Origin: Anaerolineae bacterium
GTDB lineage: Bacteria > Pseudomonadota > Alphaproteobacteria > DSM-16000 > Inquilinaceae
NCBI GenBank assembly: GCA_028285185.1
Contig: JANQQD010000043.1
Location: 1-55,432, forward strand
DNA length: 55,432 nucleotides
Direction: 5' to 3'
This document shows positions 1 through 9,328 of this stretch, one piece after another. The notes below the pieces were generated by a model. That model saw nothing but the letters and a program-made list of their open reading frames with translations, did no database searches and was not told the origin of the DNA. Position numbers and translations under genes: made by a program. Positions within the stretch are counted from its first letter, which is position 1, and every line of letters begins with the position of its first letter.

Positions 1-1
1 C

Positions 2-1540
2 ATAGAGCCGTCGGTGGCGGCCACCTATGTCAGCAACATGGCGCGCCGTCCGCTCACCACCTACGATGCCGACTGGAACCTGATCTGCATGCTCTGCACG
101 GAGCTGCCGACACTGGAAAACGGCGGTGCGGTTCGAGAAATGACGCCTGACGGCGACGATGGCATCGCCGTCACCTACACGATCCAGCCAGAGGCGACCT
201 GGGGCGACGGCGAGCCGATCACGACCGACGACGTGGTGTTCTCATGGGAGGTGGGTCGCCACCCGCAATCGGCCTTTGCCAATATCGAGCTCTACCGTCA
301 GCTCTACGACATCACCGTGATCGATGACCGGACGTTCACCCTGCACTTCGACCGGGTGACGTACACATACAATGCGATCAACGATCTGAGACCGCTGCCG
401 GAGCATCTGGAACGGCCCGTCTTCGAACAGGATCCGGCCGCGTACCGTAACCGGACACTCTATGTCACCGACCCGACCGAGCCAGGCCTCTGGTTCGGTC
501 CCTACCGCCTCGTCGAGGTCGTCAGCGGCGCCCGTGTAGTGCTGGAGCCCAACCCCACCTGGTACGGCGAGCCGCCGACCTTCGACCGGATCGTGGTGCG
601 AACGGTTGAGAACACGGCCGCGTTGGAGGCCAACCTGCTGGCCGGCGACATCGACATGATCGCCGGCGAACTGGGCCTGACCATCGACCAGGCGCTCGCC
701 TTCGAACAGCGCCATGGCGACGATTTCCAGGTGATTTACAAGCCGGGGCTGATCTACGAGCACATCGACCTCAATCTGGACAATCCGCTGCTGGCCGACC
801 GGCAGATCCGTCAGGGGCTGCTCTATGCGCTCGATCGCCAGACGCTGGTGGATCAGCTTTTCGAGGGACGGCAGCCGGTTGCCGCCACCAGCGTGTCACC
901 GCTGGACTGGGTGCATACCGATGCAATCATGCAGTACGCGCACGACCCGGCCCAGGCGGCGGCCCTGTTCGATGCCGCCGGCTTCACCGAGCTGCGGGGC
1001 GGTGTGCGGCACAACGCCGAAGGCGTGCCCCTGGCCTTCGAGCTGATCACCACCGCCGGGAACCGCAGCCGGGAGCTGGTGCAGCAGGTGTTGCAGGCCC
1101 AGTGGCGCGCCGCTGGCGTCGATATCACCATCCGCAACGAACCGCCGCGCGTCCTGTTCGGCGGAACCCTGTCGCGCCGCGAGTTCTCAGCCATGGCGAT
1201 GTTCGCCTGGTCGTCTTCGCCGGAGAACCTGCCGCGTACGACCCTGGATTCTGAGCACATTCCGACGGCGGAGAACAACTGGTCGGGGCAGAACTATACG
1301 GGCTTCGTCAACGCCGAGATGGACGACCTGATCGAGCGGGCGGAGGTCGAGCTGGATCGCACCGAACGCGAGCGTCTCTGGCACGCCATCCAGGCGATCT
1401 ATGCCGAAGAGCTTCCGGCACTGCCGCTGTTCTTCCGGGCCAACCCCTTCATCCTGCCGCTTTGGCTGGAAGGGCTGGTACCGACGGGCCACCAGTACAG
1501 CTCATCCCTGTACGTCGAAACCTGGCGGCGGATCCAGTAG
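2..1540 (+). CDS. Peptide/opine-type ABC transporter solute-binding protein (family 5), 5' end missing
   Basis: Extracytoplasmic solute-binding protein of the oligopeptide/dipeptide/nickel family (SBP_bac_5), which captures substrate in the periplasm for the two permeases that follow. The reading frame is open from the window edge, so the signal peptide and the first strands lie outside; a GTG at 14 is in frame but is probably internal. The family signature is clear near the N-terminus (TWGDGEPITTDDVVFSWE, about residues 60-77 counting from the GTG), and the C-terminal lobe ends in a typical LPLFFRANPFILP segment. The permease gene starts 22 bases after the stop, so this is the head of an import operon. 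No ATPase gene is visible in this operon; it may lie upstream or be shared with the second system at 7-13 kb. Substrate cannot be read from sequence. Confidence 0.9.
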   Translation: MEPSVAATYVSNMARRPLTTYDADWNLICMLCTELPTLENGGAVREMTPDGDDGIAVTYTIQPEATWGDGEPITTDDVVFSWEVGRHPQSAFANIELYRQLYDITVIDDRTFTLHFDRVTYTYNAINDLRPLPEHLERPVFEQDPAAYRNRTLYVTDPTEPGLWFGPYRLVEVVSGARVVLEPNPTWYGEPPTFDRIVVRTVENTAALEANLLAGDIDMIAGELGLTIDQALAFEQRHGDDFQVIYKPGLIYEHIDLNLDNPLLADRQIRQGLLYALDRQTLVDQLFEGRQPVAATSVSPLDWVHTDAIMQYAHDPAQAAALFDAAGFTELRGGVRHNAEGVPLAFELITTAGNRSRELVQQVLQAQWRAAGVDITIRNEPPRVLFGGTLSRREFSAMAMFAWSSSPENLPRTTLDSEHIPTAENNWSGQNYTGFVNAEMDDLIERAEVELDRTERERLWHAIQAIYAEELPALPLFFRANPFILPLWLEGLVPTGHQYSSSLYVETWRRIQ

Positions 1541-1562
1541 CAGGCGGCATGGCGCCCGACGC

Positions 1563-2528
1563 GTGGGTCGCTTCGTTACCAGCCGGCTGATCCAGGCCGC
1601 CCTCGTTCTGGCGGCCATGAGCTTCGCCGTCTACGGCCTGATCGGCCTGATGCCCGGCGACCCCATCGACATCATGGTCGCCGGCAACCCGCAGCTGACC
1701 AGTGAAGACGCAGCGCGGCTGCGGGCCGTCTACGGCCTCGACCAGCCGCTTCTGGAACGGTACGCGGCCTGGCTCGGTGCGGCGCTGTCCGGCGATCTGG
1801 GCTACAGCCGCGTCCACGGCGTGCCGGTGATCGAGCTGTTGATCCCGCGGCTCGGCAATACGCTGTTGCTGATCGGCACCAGCCTCGTGCTGTCGATCGC
1901 CATTGCCCTGCCCATCGGGATCCTTGCAGCCGTGCGGCCCTATTCGCGGATCGACAATGCGGTCAACCTGCTCTGCTTCGCCGGCATCTCCGTTCCGCCG
2001 TTCTGGCTGGCGCTGCTCTTGATCATGCTGTTCTCCGTGGCCCTTGGCTGGCTGCCGGCCGGGGGCGTGTCCAGCGCCGGCAGCGAAAGCCTGATCGACC
2101 GCGCGCGCCACCTGGTCTTGCCGGTTCTCACCCTGACGCTGGCCAGTGTGGCGGGATACACGCGCTATATCCGCGCGGCGATGCTGGAACAGCTGCGTCA
2201 GGACTATGTGCGGACGGCGCGCGCCAAAGGCGTTGCAAGGCGTCCGCTGTTGTGGCGCCACGCCCTGCCCAACGCCCTGATCCCCTTGATCACCGTGGCC
2301 GGGCTCGATCTCGGCGCGTTGTTCTCAGGCGCCCTGATCACCGAGACCATGTTCGGCTATCTCGGCATGGGAAAGCTGATCTACGACTCCATTCTGGGAA
2401 ACGACTACAACCTCGCCCTTGTCGGCCTGCTGTTCGCCACGATCACCACGCTTTCCGGCAATTTCCTGGCGGACACGGCCTACTCCGCACTCGATCCGCG
2501 GATCTCTTACAGAAGGCAGCGGCTATGA
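1563..2528 (+). CDS. Peptide ABC transporter permease, DppB/OppB type
   Basis: Inner-membrane permease of the BPD_transp_1 family, 321 residues, the usual length for DppB. It begins with a membrane segment followed by the family hallmark GLMPGDPIDIMV, has about six hydrophobic segments, and carries the EAA loop that docks on the ATPase (VRTARAKGVARRPLLWRHALP, about residues 218-238). The GTG at 1563 was chosen because it gives the standard short cytoplasmic N-terminus; the open frame continues further upstream but only across the solute-binding gene. The stop overlaps the next start (ATGA), which implies translational coupling with the partner permease. Confidence 0.9.
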   Translation: MGRFVTSRLIQAALVLAAMSFAVYGLIGLMPGDPIDIMVAGNPQLTSEDAARLRAVYGLDQPLLERYAAWLGAALSGDLGYSRVHGVPVIELLIPRLGNTLLLIGTSLVLSIAIALPIGILAAVRPYSRIDNAVNLLCFAGISVPPFWLALLLIMLFSVALGWLPAGGVSSAGSESLIDRARHLVLPVLTLTLASVAGYTRYIRAAMLEQLRQDYVRTARAKGVARRPLLWRHALPNALIPLITVAGLDLGALFSGALITETMFGYLGMGKLIYDSILGNDYNLALVGLLFATITTLSGNFLADTAYSALDPRISYRRQRL

Positions 2529-3454
2529 CTGCCGCAGCCGTCCTCGCTGCCGGACAATCGCCGGCCAGGTTGCGCCTCAACCGGTTTCTGAGGCACCGGG
2601 CCGCCGTGGCAAGCGGCATCCTGCTGGCCGCACTCGTCATCGCGTCGCTGCTTGCGCCTTGGATCGCAGAGTGGCGGGGCACGCCGCCCGATGCCATCGA
2701 CCTGCTGAACCGTTTGGCGGCGCCGTCTTGGCGCCATCCTCTGGGCACGGATGAGCTGGGGCGCGACCTCTTGATCCGCATCCTGTATGGCGGCCGTATT
2801 TCCCTCGCCGTCGGACTGACCGCGGCCGTCGCGGCTGCGAGCATCGGCACTGTCATCGGCGTGCTGGCCGGGTACCGCGGCGGGGTGCTCGACGCGATCC
2901 TGATGCGGCTGACCGATTTCGTGATCGCGCTGCCGCTGCTGCCGCTCTTGATCGTGCTGACGGCGCTCGATCTGGGCAAGCTGCCGATCCCGGACGGCTG
3001 GCTGGTTGGCGATCCGTCCGGCCTGTGGCGCATCGTCGTGATCATTGCGCTGGTGGGTTGGACCACGGTGGCGCGACTGGTGCGCGGTGCCACGCTGGCC
3101 GTCCGCCAGCACGAATACATGCGCGCGGCGACGGCGCTCGGCGCGGGCCCCATGCGCACCGTCACCCGCCACGTTCTCCCGAACGTTGCGTCGCCGATCG
3201 TCGTCGCCACGACGCTCTCGATCGGTCAGGTGATCCTGCTGGAATCGGTGCTCAGCTTCCTCGGGCTGGGCATCCAGCCGCCGGTGGCGAGCTGGGGCAA
3301 CATGCTGACGAACGCACAGGAACTGGTCTGGTCGGCGCCGCGGCTGGCCGTCGTGCCGGGCCTGGCGATCTTCGCCACCGTGATCGCCTGCAACTTCCTG
3401 GGCGACGGGCTGCAGGACGCGATCGATCCGCGCGCCCTGCAAGACCGCCGGTAA
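2525..3454 (+). CDS. Peptide ABC transporter permease, DppC/OppC type
   Basis: Second permease of the importer, 309 residues. The N-terminal segment with one membrane helix (about residues 28-48) is followed by the HPLGTDELGRDLLIRILYG signature that is nearly universal in DppC/OppC, then five hydrophobic segments and the EAA loop (MRAATALGAGPMRTVTRHVLP, about residues 199-219). The start overlaps the stop of the upstream permease by four bases. The gene ends four bases before the stop of the convergent lipoprotein gene, so the operon finishes here and the ATPases of this system are not downstream. Confidence 0.92.
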   Translation: MTAAAVLAAGQSPARLRLNRFLRHRAAVASGILLAALVIASLLAPWIAEWRGTPPDAIDLLNRLAAPSWRHPLGTDELGRDLLIRILYGGRISLAVGLTAAVAAASIGTVIGVLAGYRGGVLDAILMRLTDFVIALPLLPLLIVLTALDLGKLPIPDGWLVGDPSGLWRIVVIIALVGWTTVARLVRGATLAVRQHEYMRAATALGAGPMRTVTRHVLPNVASPIVVATTLSIGQVILLESVLSFLGLGIQPPVASWGNMLTNAQELVWSAPRLAVVPGLAIFATVIACNFLGDGLQDAIDPRALQDRR

Positions 3455-3458
3455 CGGG

Positions 3459-3989
3459 TCAGCGCTGCCCGGCGATAAACGTGACCGGCTGGTCCGTCAG
3501 CGACAAGAGCCGTACGGTGTAGGGTGCTGTAATCTGCTGCGCAGCGATATCAGGGTCCTGCGGTGTGGTCTCCGCATAGCGGACCGTGATGCCCGTTTCG
3601 CCCGGCTGCACGTCGGTGATGTTGACCGCGAAACCTGCGGTCGGCCGGCTGCCGATGAAGACGCCGACGGCCATGGCAGCGTCGGGCAGCGGACCCGGCT
3701 GCGGCTGGCCGACCAGCTGCCAGAGGATATCCCAGCCCCGCTGATCCCGCGCCGTGACCGTCAGATCGACCGCCGCGGCCGCCAGCGGGCCCGACCAGTC
3801 GCGACGGCCGCCGATGTCGGGCACCGGCGGCGGCGCGGCGGCTGCAACCTCCGCCCCGTCAGCCGTCGCGCCTTCCGCTGCAGCGCCGTCGTCGGACGGC
3901 GCCGTCTCGCCGTCTTCCGCACATCCCGTGATCAGAAAGAGACCTGCCGCCAGTACCAGGATCCGCCAGAATGCCGTGATGCCGTTCAT
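3459..3989 (-). CDS. Lipoprotein with a PrcB-like C-terminal domain
   Basis: A 176-residue predicted lipoprotein. Residues 1-22 form a signal sequence and the lipobox LITGC places the acylated cysteine at residue 23. Residues 24-60 are a low-complexity Ala/Asp/Glu/Pro linker. The C-terminal half (about 100-170) has the pattern MAVGVFIGSRPTAGFAVNI followed by an APYTVRLL strand, which resembles the C-terminal domain of PrcB, the partner protein of the Treponema dentinilysin protease complex; such domains occur widely in bacterial lipoproteins of unknown role. It starts 7 bases after the stop of the M20 hydrolase on the same strand, so the two are probably co-transcribed. The similarity to PrcB is by pattern only and does not establish a protease partner. 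Confidence 0.6.
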   Translation of the reverse strand: MNGITAFWRILVLAAGLFLITGCAEDGETAPSDDGAAAEGATADGAEVAAAAPPPVPDIGGRRDWSGPLAAAAVDLTVTARDQRGWDILWQLVGQPQPGPLPDAAMAVGVFIGSRPTAGFAVNITDVQPGETGITVRYAETTPQDPDIAAQQITAPYTVRLLSLTDQPVTFIAGQR

Positions 3990-3996
3990 CGCTTTG

Positions 3997-5169
3997 TCAT
4001 GCCCGCTTCAGTCGCGTCTCCACCATCGTTGCAAAGAAGCTCGCCCCGATGGGAAGGATCGCATCGTTGAAATCGTATCGCGGATTGTGAACCGAGCAGC
4101 TGCTCGGGCCGCCGCTTTGCCCGACCCAGAGATAGGCCCCAGGCCGTTGGTTGAGCATATAGGAAAAATCCTCTCCGCCCATCACCGGAGAGACATCGCG
4201 GCGCACGTTTTCTTCCCCGACCACCTGGGCGGCCACACCGGCAGCAATCTCCGTCTCGGCATCGTGGTTGACGGTGGTCGGGTACCCATGATTGAAGGCA
4301 AACGCGATGTCGGCCCCGAAGGCCTCGGAGAATCCGCGGCAGATCCGGGCCATGCCGTCGCGGATCATCTCCTGCGTCTCTTTGCGGAAGGTTCGCACGG
4401 TCCCGGCCAGCGACGCGTCTTCCGGGATGACGTTGTACGCACTGCCGGCCTTGATCTGCGTGACGGTCAGCACGGCGCTGTCCACCGGATCCGTCTCACG
4501 GCTGACAAGCGGCTGGAAAGCGGACACCAGCTGTGACGCGATCACGACCGGATCGGTACACAGATGCGGCATCGCCGCATGTCCGCCGTTCGCGCGGACC
4601 TGGATGTCGAAGGTATCCGTTGCCGCCATGATCGGCCCTGTGCGCACACCAATCTGCCCGGCTGGAATGGAGGGCCAATTGTGCACACCGTAGATCTCGT
4701 CACACGGGAAGCGGTCAAACAGCCCCTCTTGCACCATCACATTGCCGCCGCCGCCACCTTCCTCCGCCGGCTGGAAAATGAAGTGAACGGTGCCGGCGAA
4801 GTTCCGCGTCTCCGCCAGATACTTGGCCGCACCCAGAAGCATCGTCGTGTGCCCATCATGGCCACAGCCATGGAATTTGCCGGGCGTCGTCGACTTATGG
4901 GGAACGTCGTTCTCTTCCGTCATCGGCAGCGCATCCATGTCGGCGCGCAACCCGATCGCCCCGTCGCCATCGCCCTGCCCTTTCAGCACGCCGACCACAC
5001 CGGTCTTCGCGAGCCCGCGATGCACCTCTATGCCCCATGACGCCAGCTTCTCCGCGACGATGTCCGATGTGCGCACCTCTTCGAACGCCAGTTCGGGGTG
5101 GGCGTGAAAATCACGGCGCCATTCGGTCATTTCCTCGCGCATGGCGGCAATGGAGTTCAAGACGGGCAT
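3997..5169 (-). CDS. M20 family amidohydrolase (hippurate hydrolase / N-acyl-amino-acid deacylase type)
   Basis: Cytoplasmic metallo-hydrolase that removes an acyl group from an N-acyl amino acid or related amide; 390 residues, normal for M20D. Visible motifs: DFHAHPELAFEE at residues 20-31, GLRADMDALPM at 73-83, the metal-site cysteine and histidine in GCGHDGH (101-107), the catalytic glutamate pair in QPAEEGGGG (133-141), and the late metal-site motif MGGEDFSYML near the C-terminus. The ATG at 5167-5169 was chosen because a good ribosome site (GGAAGGA) precedes it and because homology begins there; the frame stays open another 36 codons upstream without family resemblance. It is followed 7 bases later by the lipoprotein gene and sits downstream of a complete peptide importer, so a role in processing imported peptides or acylated amino acids is plausible but inferred. 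Confidence 0.9.
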   Translation of the reverse strand: MPVLNSIAAMREEMTEWRRDFHAHPELAFEEVRTSDIVAEKLASWGIEVHRGLAKTGVVGVLKGQGDGDGAIGLRADMDALPMTEENDVPHKSTTPGKFHGCGHDGHTTMLLGAAKYLAETRNFAGTVHFIFQPAEEGGGGGNVMVQEGLFDRFPCDEIYGVHNWPSIPAGQIGVRTGPIMAATDTFDIQVRANGGHAAMPHLCTDPVVIASQLVSAFQPLVSRETDPVDSAVLTVTQIKAGSAYNVIPEDASLAGTVRTFRKETQEMIRDGMARICRGFSEAFGADIAFAFNHGYPTTVNHDAETEIAAGVAAQVVGEENVRRDVSPVMGGEDFSYMLNQRPGAYLWVGQSGGPSSCSVHNPRYDFNDAILPIGASFFATMVETRLKRA

Positions 5170-5322
5170 GGTCACAGGTCCTTCCGGCGGATATCGGCGT
5201 TGGCGGAGGTCAATTGGCGGGATATGGGTCGAATCGGCAAGGCCGGCAACGGACGTGCTGCCATGTCGTCGCCGCATGAGGCAGAAAGCCGAACGGGCCG
5301 GTTGCGGTTCAAGGGAAGACCC

Positions 5323-6249
5323 TCAATCAACGGGTCGAGGCGGAGCGACCCGGTCTAGCGACGCCTCGATCGCCGATTTCGTCGGCAGGCTGTCCTGGGC
5401 GCCGAGCGCCTCGCAGGTCAGACCCGCCGCCACCGTTGCCCGGCGCAGGGCCGTCGGCAGGTCAAAGTCTCCGTCCAGGGACGCTGCCAGCACACCTGTA
5501 AAGGCGTCGCCGGCCCCGGTGGCGTCGATGGCGCGGATGGGCATGGCATCGACGGCCCAAGCCTCGCCACCGCAGGCTGCAACCGCACCCTGTTCCCCCA
5601 ACGTGACGACGCAGGTGAGCCGCGAGTGTTCGGCAATGGCGCGGGCGAAGGCAAGCGGCTCGTCCCCTGGAAGATCAAGCGCCCGCGCCAGCGGCAACCC
5701 CTCATGTTCGTTGACGATCAGAACATCCAGCAGCTCAAGCATCGCCACGGGCACCTCGGCCGCCGGCGCCACGTTCAACATCGCCAGCGCGCCGCTTTCG
5801 TGGGCGTGGCGGATCAGCGTCCAGTTCTCGTTGGGCTGCACCTCCATCTGCATCAGCACCGTTGTGGCGCCGATATGCAGGCTGGCCTCCGGCACCTGGT
5901 CGGCAATGCTCAGCATGTTGGCGCCGCTGCCCACCGTGATGAAGTTGTGGCCCTCGGGGTCCACGCAGATACAGGCGACGCCGGTATTCTCCGACTGCAC
6001 GCGAACGCCGGCGGAACCGACACCGTTGGCCTTGAGGTTGTCCAGAAGCCGGGTGCCGAACGGATCGTTGCCGACCGACCCGACCATGATCACCTCGGCG
6101 CCTGCGCGCGCGGCGGCGATGGCCTGATTGTTACCCTTGCCGCCCGGTTGCAGCAGATAGCCCGGCGACAGTGCCGTCTCGCCCGGTTTGGGCAGGGCCG
6201 GCACCTGCATCACCAGATCCATGTTGAGAGAGCCGAAGACCAGGATCAC
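5323..6249 (-). CDS. rbsK: Ribokinase-like carbohydrate kinase (PfkB family)
   Basis: ATP-dependent sugar kinase, 308 residues, matching ribokinase length. The N-terminal MILVFGSLNMDLVM strand, the substrate-binding GGKGNNQA (residues 37-44), the VTLGEQGA strand-turn (216-223) and the anion-hole/catalytic motif DATGAGDAF (242-250, catalytic base Asp248) are all intact. These are ribokinase-specific in spacing, so D-ribose or another furanose is the likely substrate. No ribose transporter or pyranase is next to it. It lies 27 bases downstream of a universal stress protein gene on the same strand. Confidence 0.85.
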   Translation of the reverse strand: MILVFGSLNMDLVMQVPALPKPGETALSPGYLLQPGGKGNNQAIAAARAGAEVIMVGSVGNDPFGTRLLDNLKANGVGSAGVRVQSENTGVACICVDPEGHNFITVGSGANMLSIADQVPEASLHIGATTVLMQMEVQPNENWTLIRHAHESGALAMLNVAPAAEVPVAMLELLDVLIVNEHEGLPLARALDLPGDEPLAFARAIAEHSRLTCVVTLGEQGAVAACGGEAWAVDAMPIRAIDATGAGDAFTGVLAASLDGDFDLPTALRRATVAAGLTCEALGAQDSLPTKSAIEASLDRVAPPRPVD

Positions 6250-6276
6250 CCCAGCCGCCTTCGATCGCGGGTTGGC

Positions 6277-7107
6277 TCAGTGCGCCATCAGAACCGGAAC
6301 GGTCATCTGCTTCATCAGATCCCGCGTGACGCCGCCCAGAACCAGCTCGCGCATGCGCGGCCGGCCATAGGCACCCATGACGATCATGTCCGCCGACAGA
6401 TCCGAAGCCCGCGACAACAGCGCGTCGCCCGCGTCGATGTCGTGGGCGAAGATATGCGCCGCTTCAGCGTTGACGCCATGGCGGGCTAGCTGCAGCGCAA
6501 TGTCCGCACCGGGTTCGTCCCCCAGCTCGGGACTCGGATTGACGCAGAGCACCGTCACATGCTTCGCCCGCTCCAGGATCGGCATGGCGTCGGAGACGGC
6601 GCGCGCCGCTTCTCGGCTTGCGTTCCAGGCCACCACGATCCGCTCGCCGATGGTGCCGACCGAGTATGAGTGGGGCACGAACAGCACCGGCCGGCCGCTG
6701 CTCATCACCAGCTCGTCCGGGTTGACCATGCCCTCCCAGTCATCGTCGTCTGGATCCGTCTGGCCGGCGATCACAAGGTCCGTGTAGCGCGACATCAATG
6801 ATGCCGCTGCCGTCGGATCGCCGCGAATGACCCGCCATTCTGCCCGGTCGTAGCGCCCGGCCGCGGTCACGCGCTCTTCAAACAGCCGGTGCGCCTGCTC
6901 GGCCATGTTCTCAAGGGAGTCGTCATGGATCTTGCGTGCCTCCGGTGGGATCTGCGCCATCACGAAGGCCGGAACCACTGAAGGGGCCTTGGTGTACATG
7001 CCCGTGAGATGGGCGTCGAACCTGTCCGCCAGGCTGGCCGCGAAGTCGACGCGCGTGCTGGTGTGCTTGGAGTGGTCGACGATGACCAACAGGTTCTTAA
7101 GCGCCAT
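6277..7107 (-). CDS. Universal stress protein, tandem UspA-domain type
   Basis: A 276-residue cytoplasmic protein with two UspA folds in tandem (about 1-140 and 150-276). Only the C-terminal domain keeps the ATP-binding signature (GAYGRPRMRELVLGGVT, about residues 252-268), as is common in tandem Usp proteins where one domain is degenerate. It is a paralogue of the Usp at 13827-14696: both end in a nearly identical pattern, MG-YG-R-RE-LGGVTR, and a final MAH. The gene lies 123 bases after oppF and 27 bases before the kinase gene on the same strand. Its ligand and target are unknown. Confidence 0.88.
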   Translation of the reverse strand: MALKNLLVIVDHSKHTSTRVDFAASLADRFDAHLTGMYTKAPSVVPAFVMAQIPPEARKIHDDSLENMAEQAHRLFEERVTAAGRYDRAEWRVIRGDPTAAASLMSRYTDLVIAGQTDPDDDDWEGMVNPDELVMSSGRPVLFVPHSYSVGTIGERIVVAWNASREAARAVSDAMPILERAKHVTVLCVNPSPELGDEPGADIALQLARHGVNAEAAHIFAHDIDAGDALLSRASDLSADMIVMGAYGRPRMRELVLGGVTRDLMKQMTVPVLMAH

Positions 7108-7230
7108 GGGGGTCTCCCGAAGATTGACTTTCTGCCCGCCGGATTGAGGGGGCCGATGAAACGCGCATCCGACAGGATCTTACGATGCCCGATCAGGACC
7201 GACTAGACCCGGCGAAGACCATTTGTGCCG

Positions 7231-8328
7231 CTATGCGCCCGCGCGCAGGGCGTCCTCGATCGGCGGCGGTGTGGCAGCGCCACGATCCTCAACCGCAAGG
7301 CGGCCTTCCTCGACGGCGTGGCAGGCGACCTGCCCACCCCCCTCGACCGGCAGCGCGCGCGGCAGTTCCTCGGTGCAGCGGGCATTGGCATGGGGGCAGC
7401 GCGGGTGGAAGGCGCAGCCCGATGGTGGGTTGATCGGATTAGGAACCTCCCCGGCCACCGGCTGCCGGTCCCGACCCGACATATCGAGATCGGGGATCGT
7501 ATCCAGCAGCATGCGCGTGTAGGGATGGCGCGGGAAGCGGAAGAGCCGCCGCTTCTCTCCCCATTCCACCAGGCGGCCCAGATACATCACGCCGACCCAG
7601 TCGGAGACGTGATAGACGACCGCCAGATTGTGGCTGATGAACAGATAGGTAAGGCCGAGTTCGCGCTGCAGATCCTTCATCAGGTTCAGGATCTGCGCCT
7701 GGACGGAGACGTCTAACGCCGAGGTGGGTTCGTCGCAGACCAGGAATTCCGGGTTGGACGCCAGTGCCCGTGCGATCGAGATGCGCTGGCGCTGACCGCC
7801 GGAGAACTCATGCGGATACTTCTCACCGTCGGCCGGCGTCAGCCGGACATGCGTCAGCAGGTCGTCGATGCGGGATTGCACCTCCTGCTGCGAGCTGGCG
7901 AGCCCATGCGCCCGGATCGGCTCGGCGATAATGTTAGACACACGCCATCTCGGATTGAGGCTCGCATAGGGATCCTGGAAGATCATCTGCAGCCGCTTGC
8001 GGAACGGGCGGACCTGCGCCCTTGTCCGCAATCCCGCGATGTCCGTTCCGTCGAACAGCACAGCCCCCTGGGTCGGCCGGTAGAGCCCGACGACGCAGCG
8101 CGCGACCGTCGACTTCCCGCATCCGCTTTCGCCCACCAGGCTGAACGTCTTGCCCCGCGGGATGGTGAAATTGACGCCATCGACGGCCCGCAGCACCTGG
8201 CGCTGTTCCGCTTCAAGCAGACGGTTCAGAAACGGCTTCGAGACATCGAAATGCTTGGCGAGGTCGACCACTTCGACCAGCGGCACCTCGCCGTTGGCGC
8301 CGGGCGCCGGGGCTGCGGCATCAGGCAT
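7231..8328 (-). CDS. oppF: Oligopeptide ABC transporter ATP-binding protein, OppF type
   Basis: ATPase subunit energising the OppBC permease pair, 365 residues. Walker A GESGCGKST, the Q loop, signature FSGGQRQRISIARAL, Walker B LVCDEPTSALD and the C-terminal oligopeptide/dipeptide transporter extension with the cysteine cluster CAFHPRCPHANARC (about 317-330) are intact. The ATG at 8326-8328 was chosen over an in-frame start eight codons upstream because homology begins there; it overlaps the end of oppD by eight bases. The last gene of the oppABCDF run. Confidence 0.93.
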   Translation of the reverse strand: MPDAAAPAPGANGEVPLVEVVDLAKHFDVSKPFLNRLLEAEQRQVLRAVDGVNFTIPRGKTFSLVGESGCGKSTVARCVVGLYRPTQGAVLFDGTDIAGLRTRAQVRPFRKRLQMIFQDPYASLNPRWRVSNIIAEPIRAHGLASSQQEVQSRIDDLLTHVRLTPADGEKYPHEFSGGQRQRISIARALASNPEFLVCDEPTSALDVSVQAQILNLMKDLQRELGLTYLFISHNLAVVYHVSDWVGVMYLGRLVEWGEKRRLFRFPRHPYTRMLLDTIPDLDMSGRDRQPVAGEVPNPINPPSGCAFHPRCPHANARCTEELPRALPVEGGGQVACHAVEEGRLAVEDRGAATPPPIEDALRAGA

Positions 8329-9325
8329 GGCCTGCAACCTCCATCGGCACATCGCTGGCGTCTTGATCGAACAGCCAGCACGCCACGCCGGACTGGTCCG
8401 ACGCGATCAGGTCCGGCCGGTCACTGCTGCAGCGCTCGAACGCATGCGGGCAGCGCGGGTTGAAGGCGCAGCCGGGCGGGATGGCGGTCAGCCGCGGCAT
8501 CGATCCTTCGATCTGCGAGAGACGGTCGACATCGCTGCCGATGGCGGGAATGGCCCCCATCAGCCCCACGGTATAGGGATGCTTCGGCTGCTTGATGACG
8601 TCTCGCACCGCACCGATTTCCACCAGACGGCCTGCATACATCACCGCCACCCGGTTGGCCGTTTCGGCGATCACGCCCATGTCGTGGGTGATCAGCATGA
8701 CGGCTGTGCCGTGATCGCGGCAGAGCCGGCGCAAGAGCGCGAGGATCTGGGCCTGGATGGACACATCGAGCGCGGTCGTCGGCTCATCGGCAATGATCAG
8801 GCGCGGATTGGCGCACAGCGCCAGGGCGATGACCACGCGCTGGCGCATGCCGCCGGAGAATTGATGCGGATAGCTGTCGATCCTGCGCTCCGCCGCCGGA
8901 ATGCCGACTTCCTGCAACAGCTCGATCGACCGGTCTCGCGCCTGCGACGGCGTCATGTCGGTGTGGGTCAGGATGGTTTCCACAAGCTGGCGGCCGACCG
9001 TGTAGAGCGGATTGAGGCTGGTCAGCGGGTCCTGGAAGATCGCCCCGATCTCCCTGCCCCGGATCCGGCGCATCCTGTCGTAGGACAGATTGTCGATGCG
9101 CCGGCCTTCCAGCGTGATCGCACCGCCGGCAACCCGCCCCGGCGGCTCCAACAGGCCGATGATGGCGTTGCCAGTCAACGACTTGCCGGCCCCGCTCTCG
9201 CCCACCACACCCAGCACCTCGCCGGGCGAAATGGAAAACGACACGTCGTCGACGGCCACCAGCGTGCCGCGCCGCGTCGGGAACTCGATCCTGAGATTCT
9301 GTACGGATAGCAGAGCGTCGGACAT
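8321..9325 (-). CDS. oppD: Oligopeptide ABC transporter ATP-binding protein, OppD type
   Basis: Second ATPase of the system, 334 residues. Walker [10 protein letters not shown], signature [15 protein letters not shown], Walker [13 protein letters not shown] loop LITHDMG and the C-terminal extension with [14 protein letters not shown] (about 291-304) are intact. The FSGGMRQR variant is the usual OppD form, whereas the partner carries the OppF form FSGGQRQR, which supports assignment as a D/F pair. It starts three bases after the oppC stop. Confidence 0.93.
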   Translation of the reverse strand: MSDALLSVQNLRIEFPTRRGTLVAVDDVSFSISPGEVLGVVGESGAGKSLTGNAIIGLLEPPGRVAGGAITLEGRRIDNLSYDRMRRIRGREIGAIFQDPLTSLNPLYTVGRQLVETILTHTDMTPSQARDRSIELLQEVGIPAAERRIDSYPHQFSGGMRQRVVIALALCANPRLIIADEPTTALDVSIQAQILALLRRLCRDHGTAVMLITHDMGVIAETANRVAVMYAGRLVEIGAVRDVIKQPKHPYTVGLMGAIPAIGSDVDRLSQIEGSMPRLTAIPPGCAFNPRCPHAFERCSSDRPDLIASDQSGVACWLFDQDASDVPMEVAGHA

Positions 9326-9328
9326 GGA

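Noticed and set aside
2443..3442. Long minus-strand open frames opposite the permease gene
   Set aside because: Serine/arginine- or glutamine/histidine-rich shadows of the real plus-strand gene, a common effect of high G+C third positions.
3997..5277. Longer version of the M20 hydrolase starting at 5277
   Set aside because: The extra 36 residues have no family resemblance and the downstream ATG has the ribosome site.
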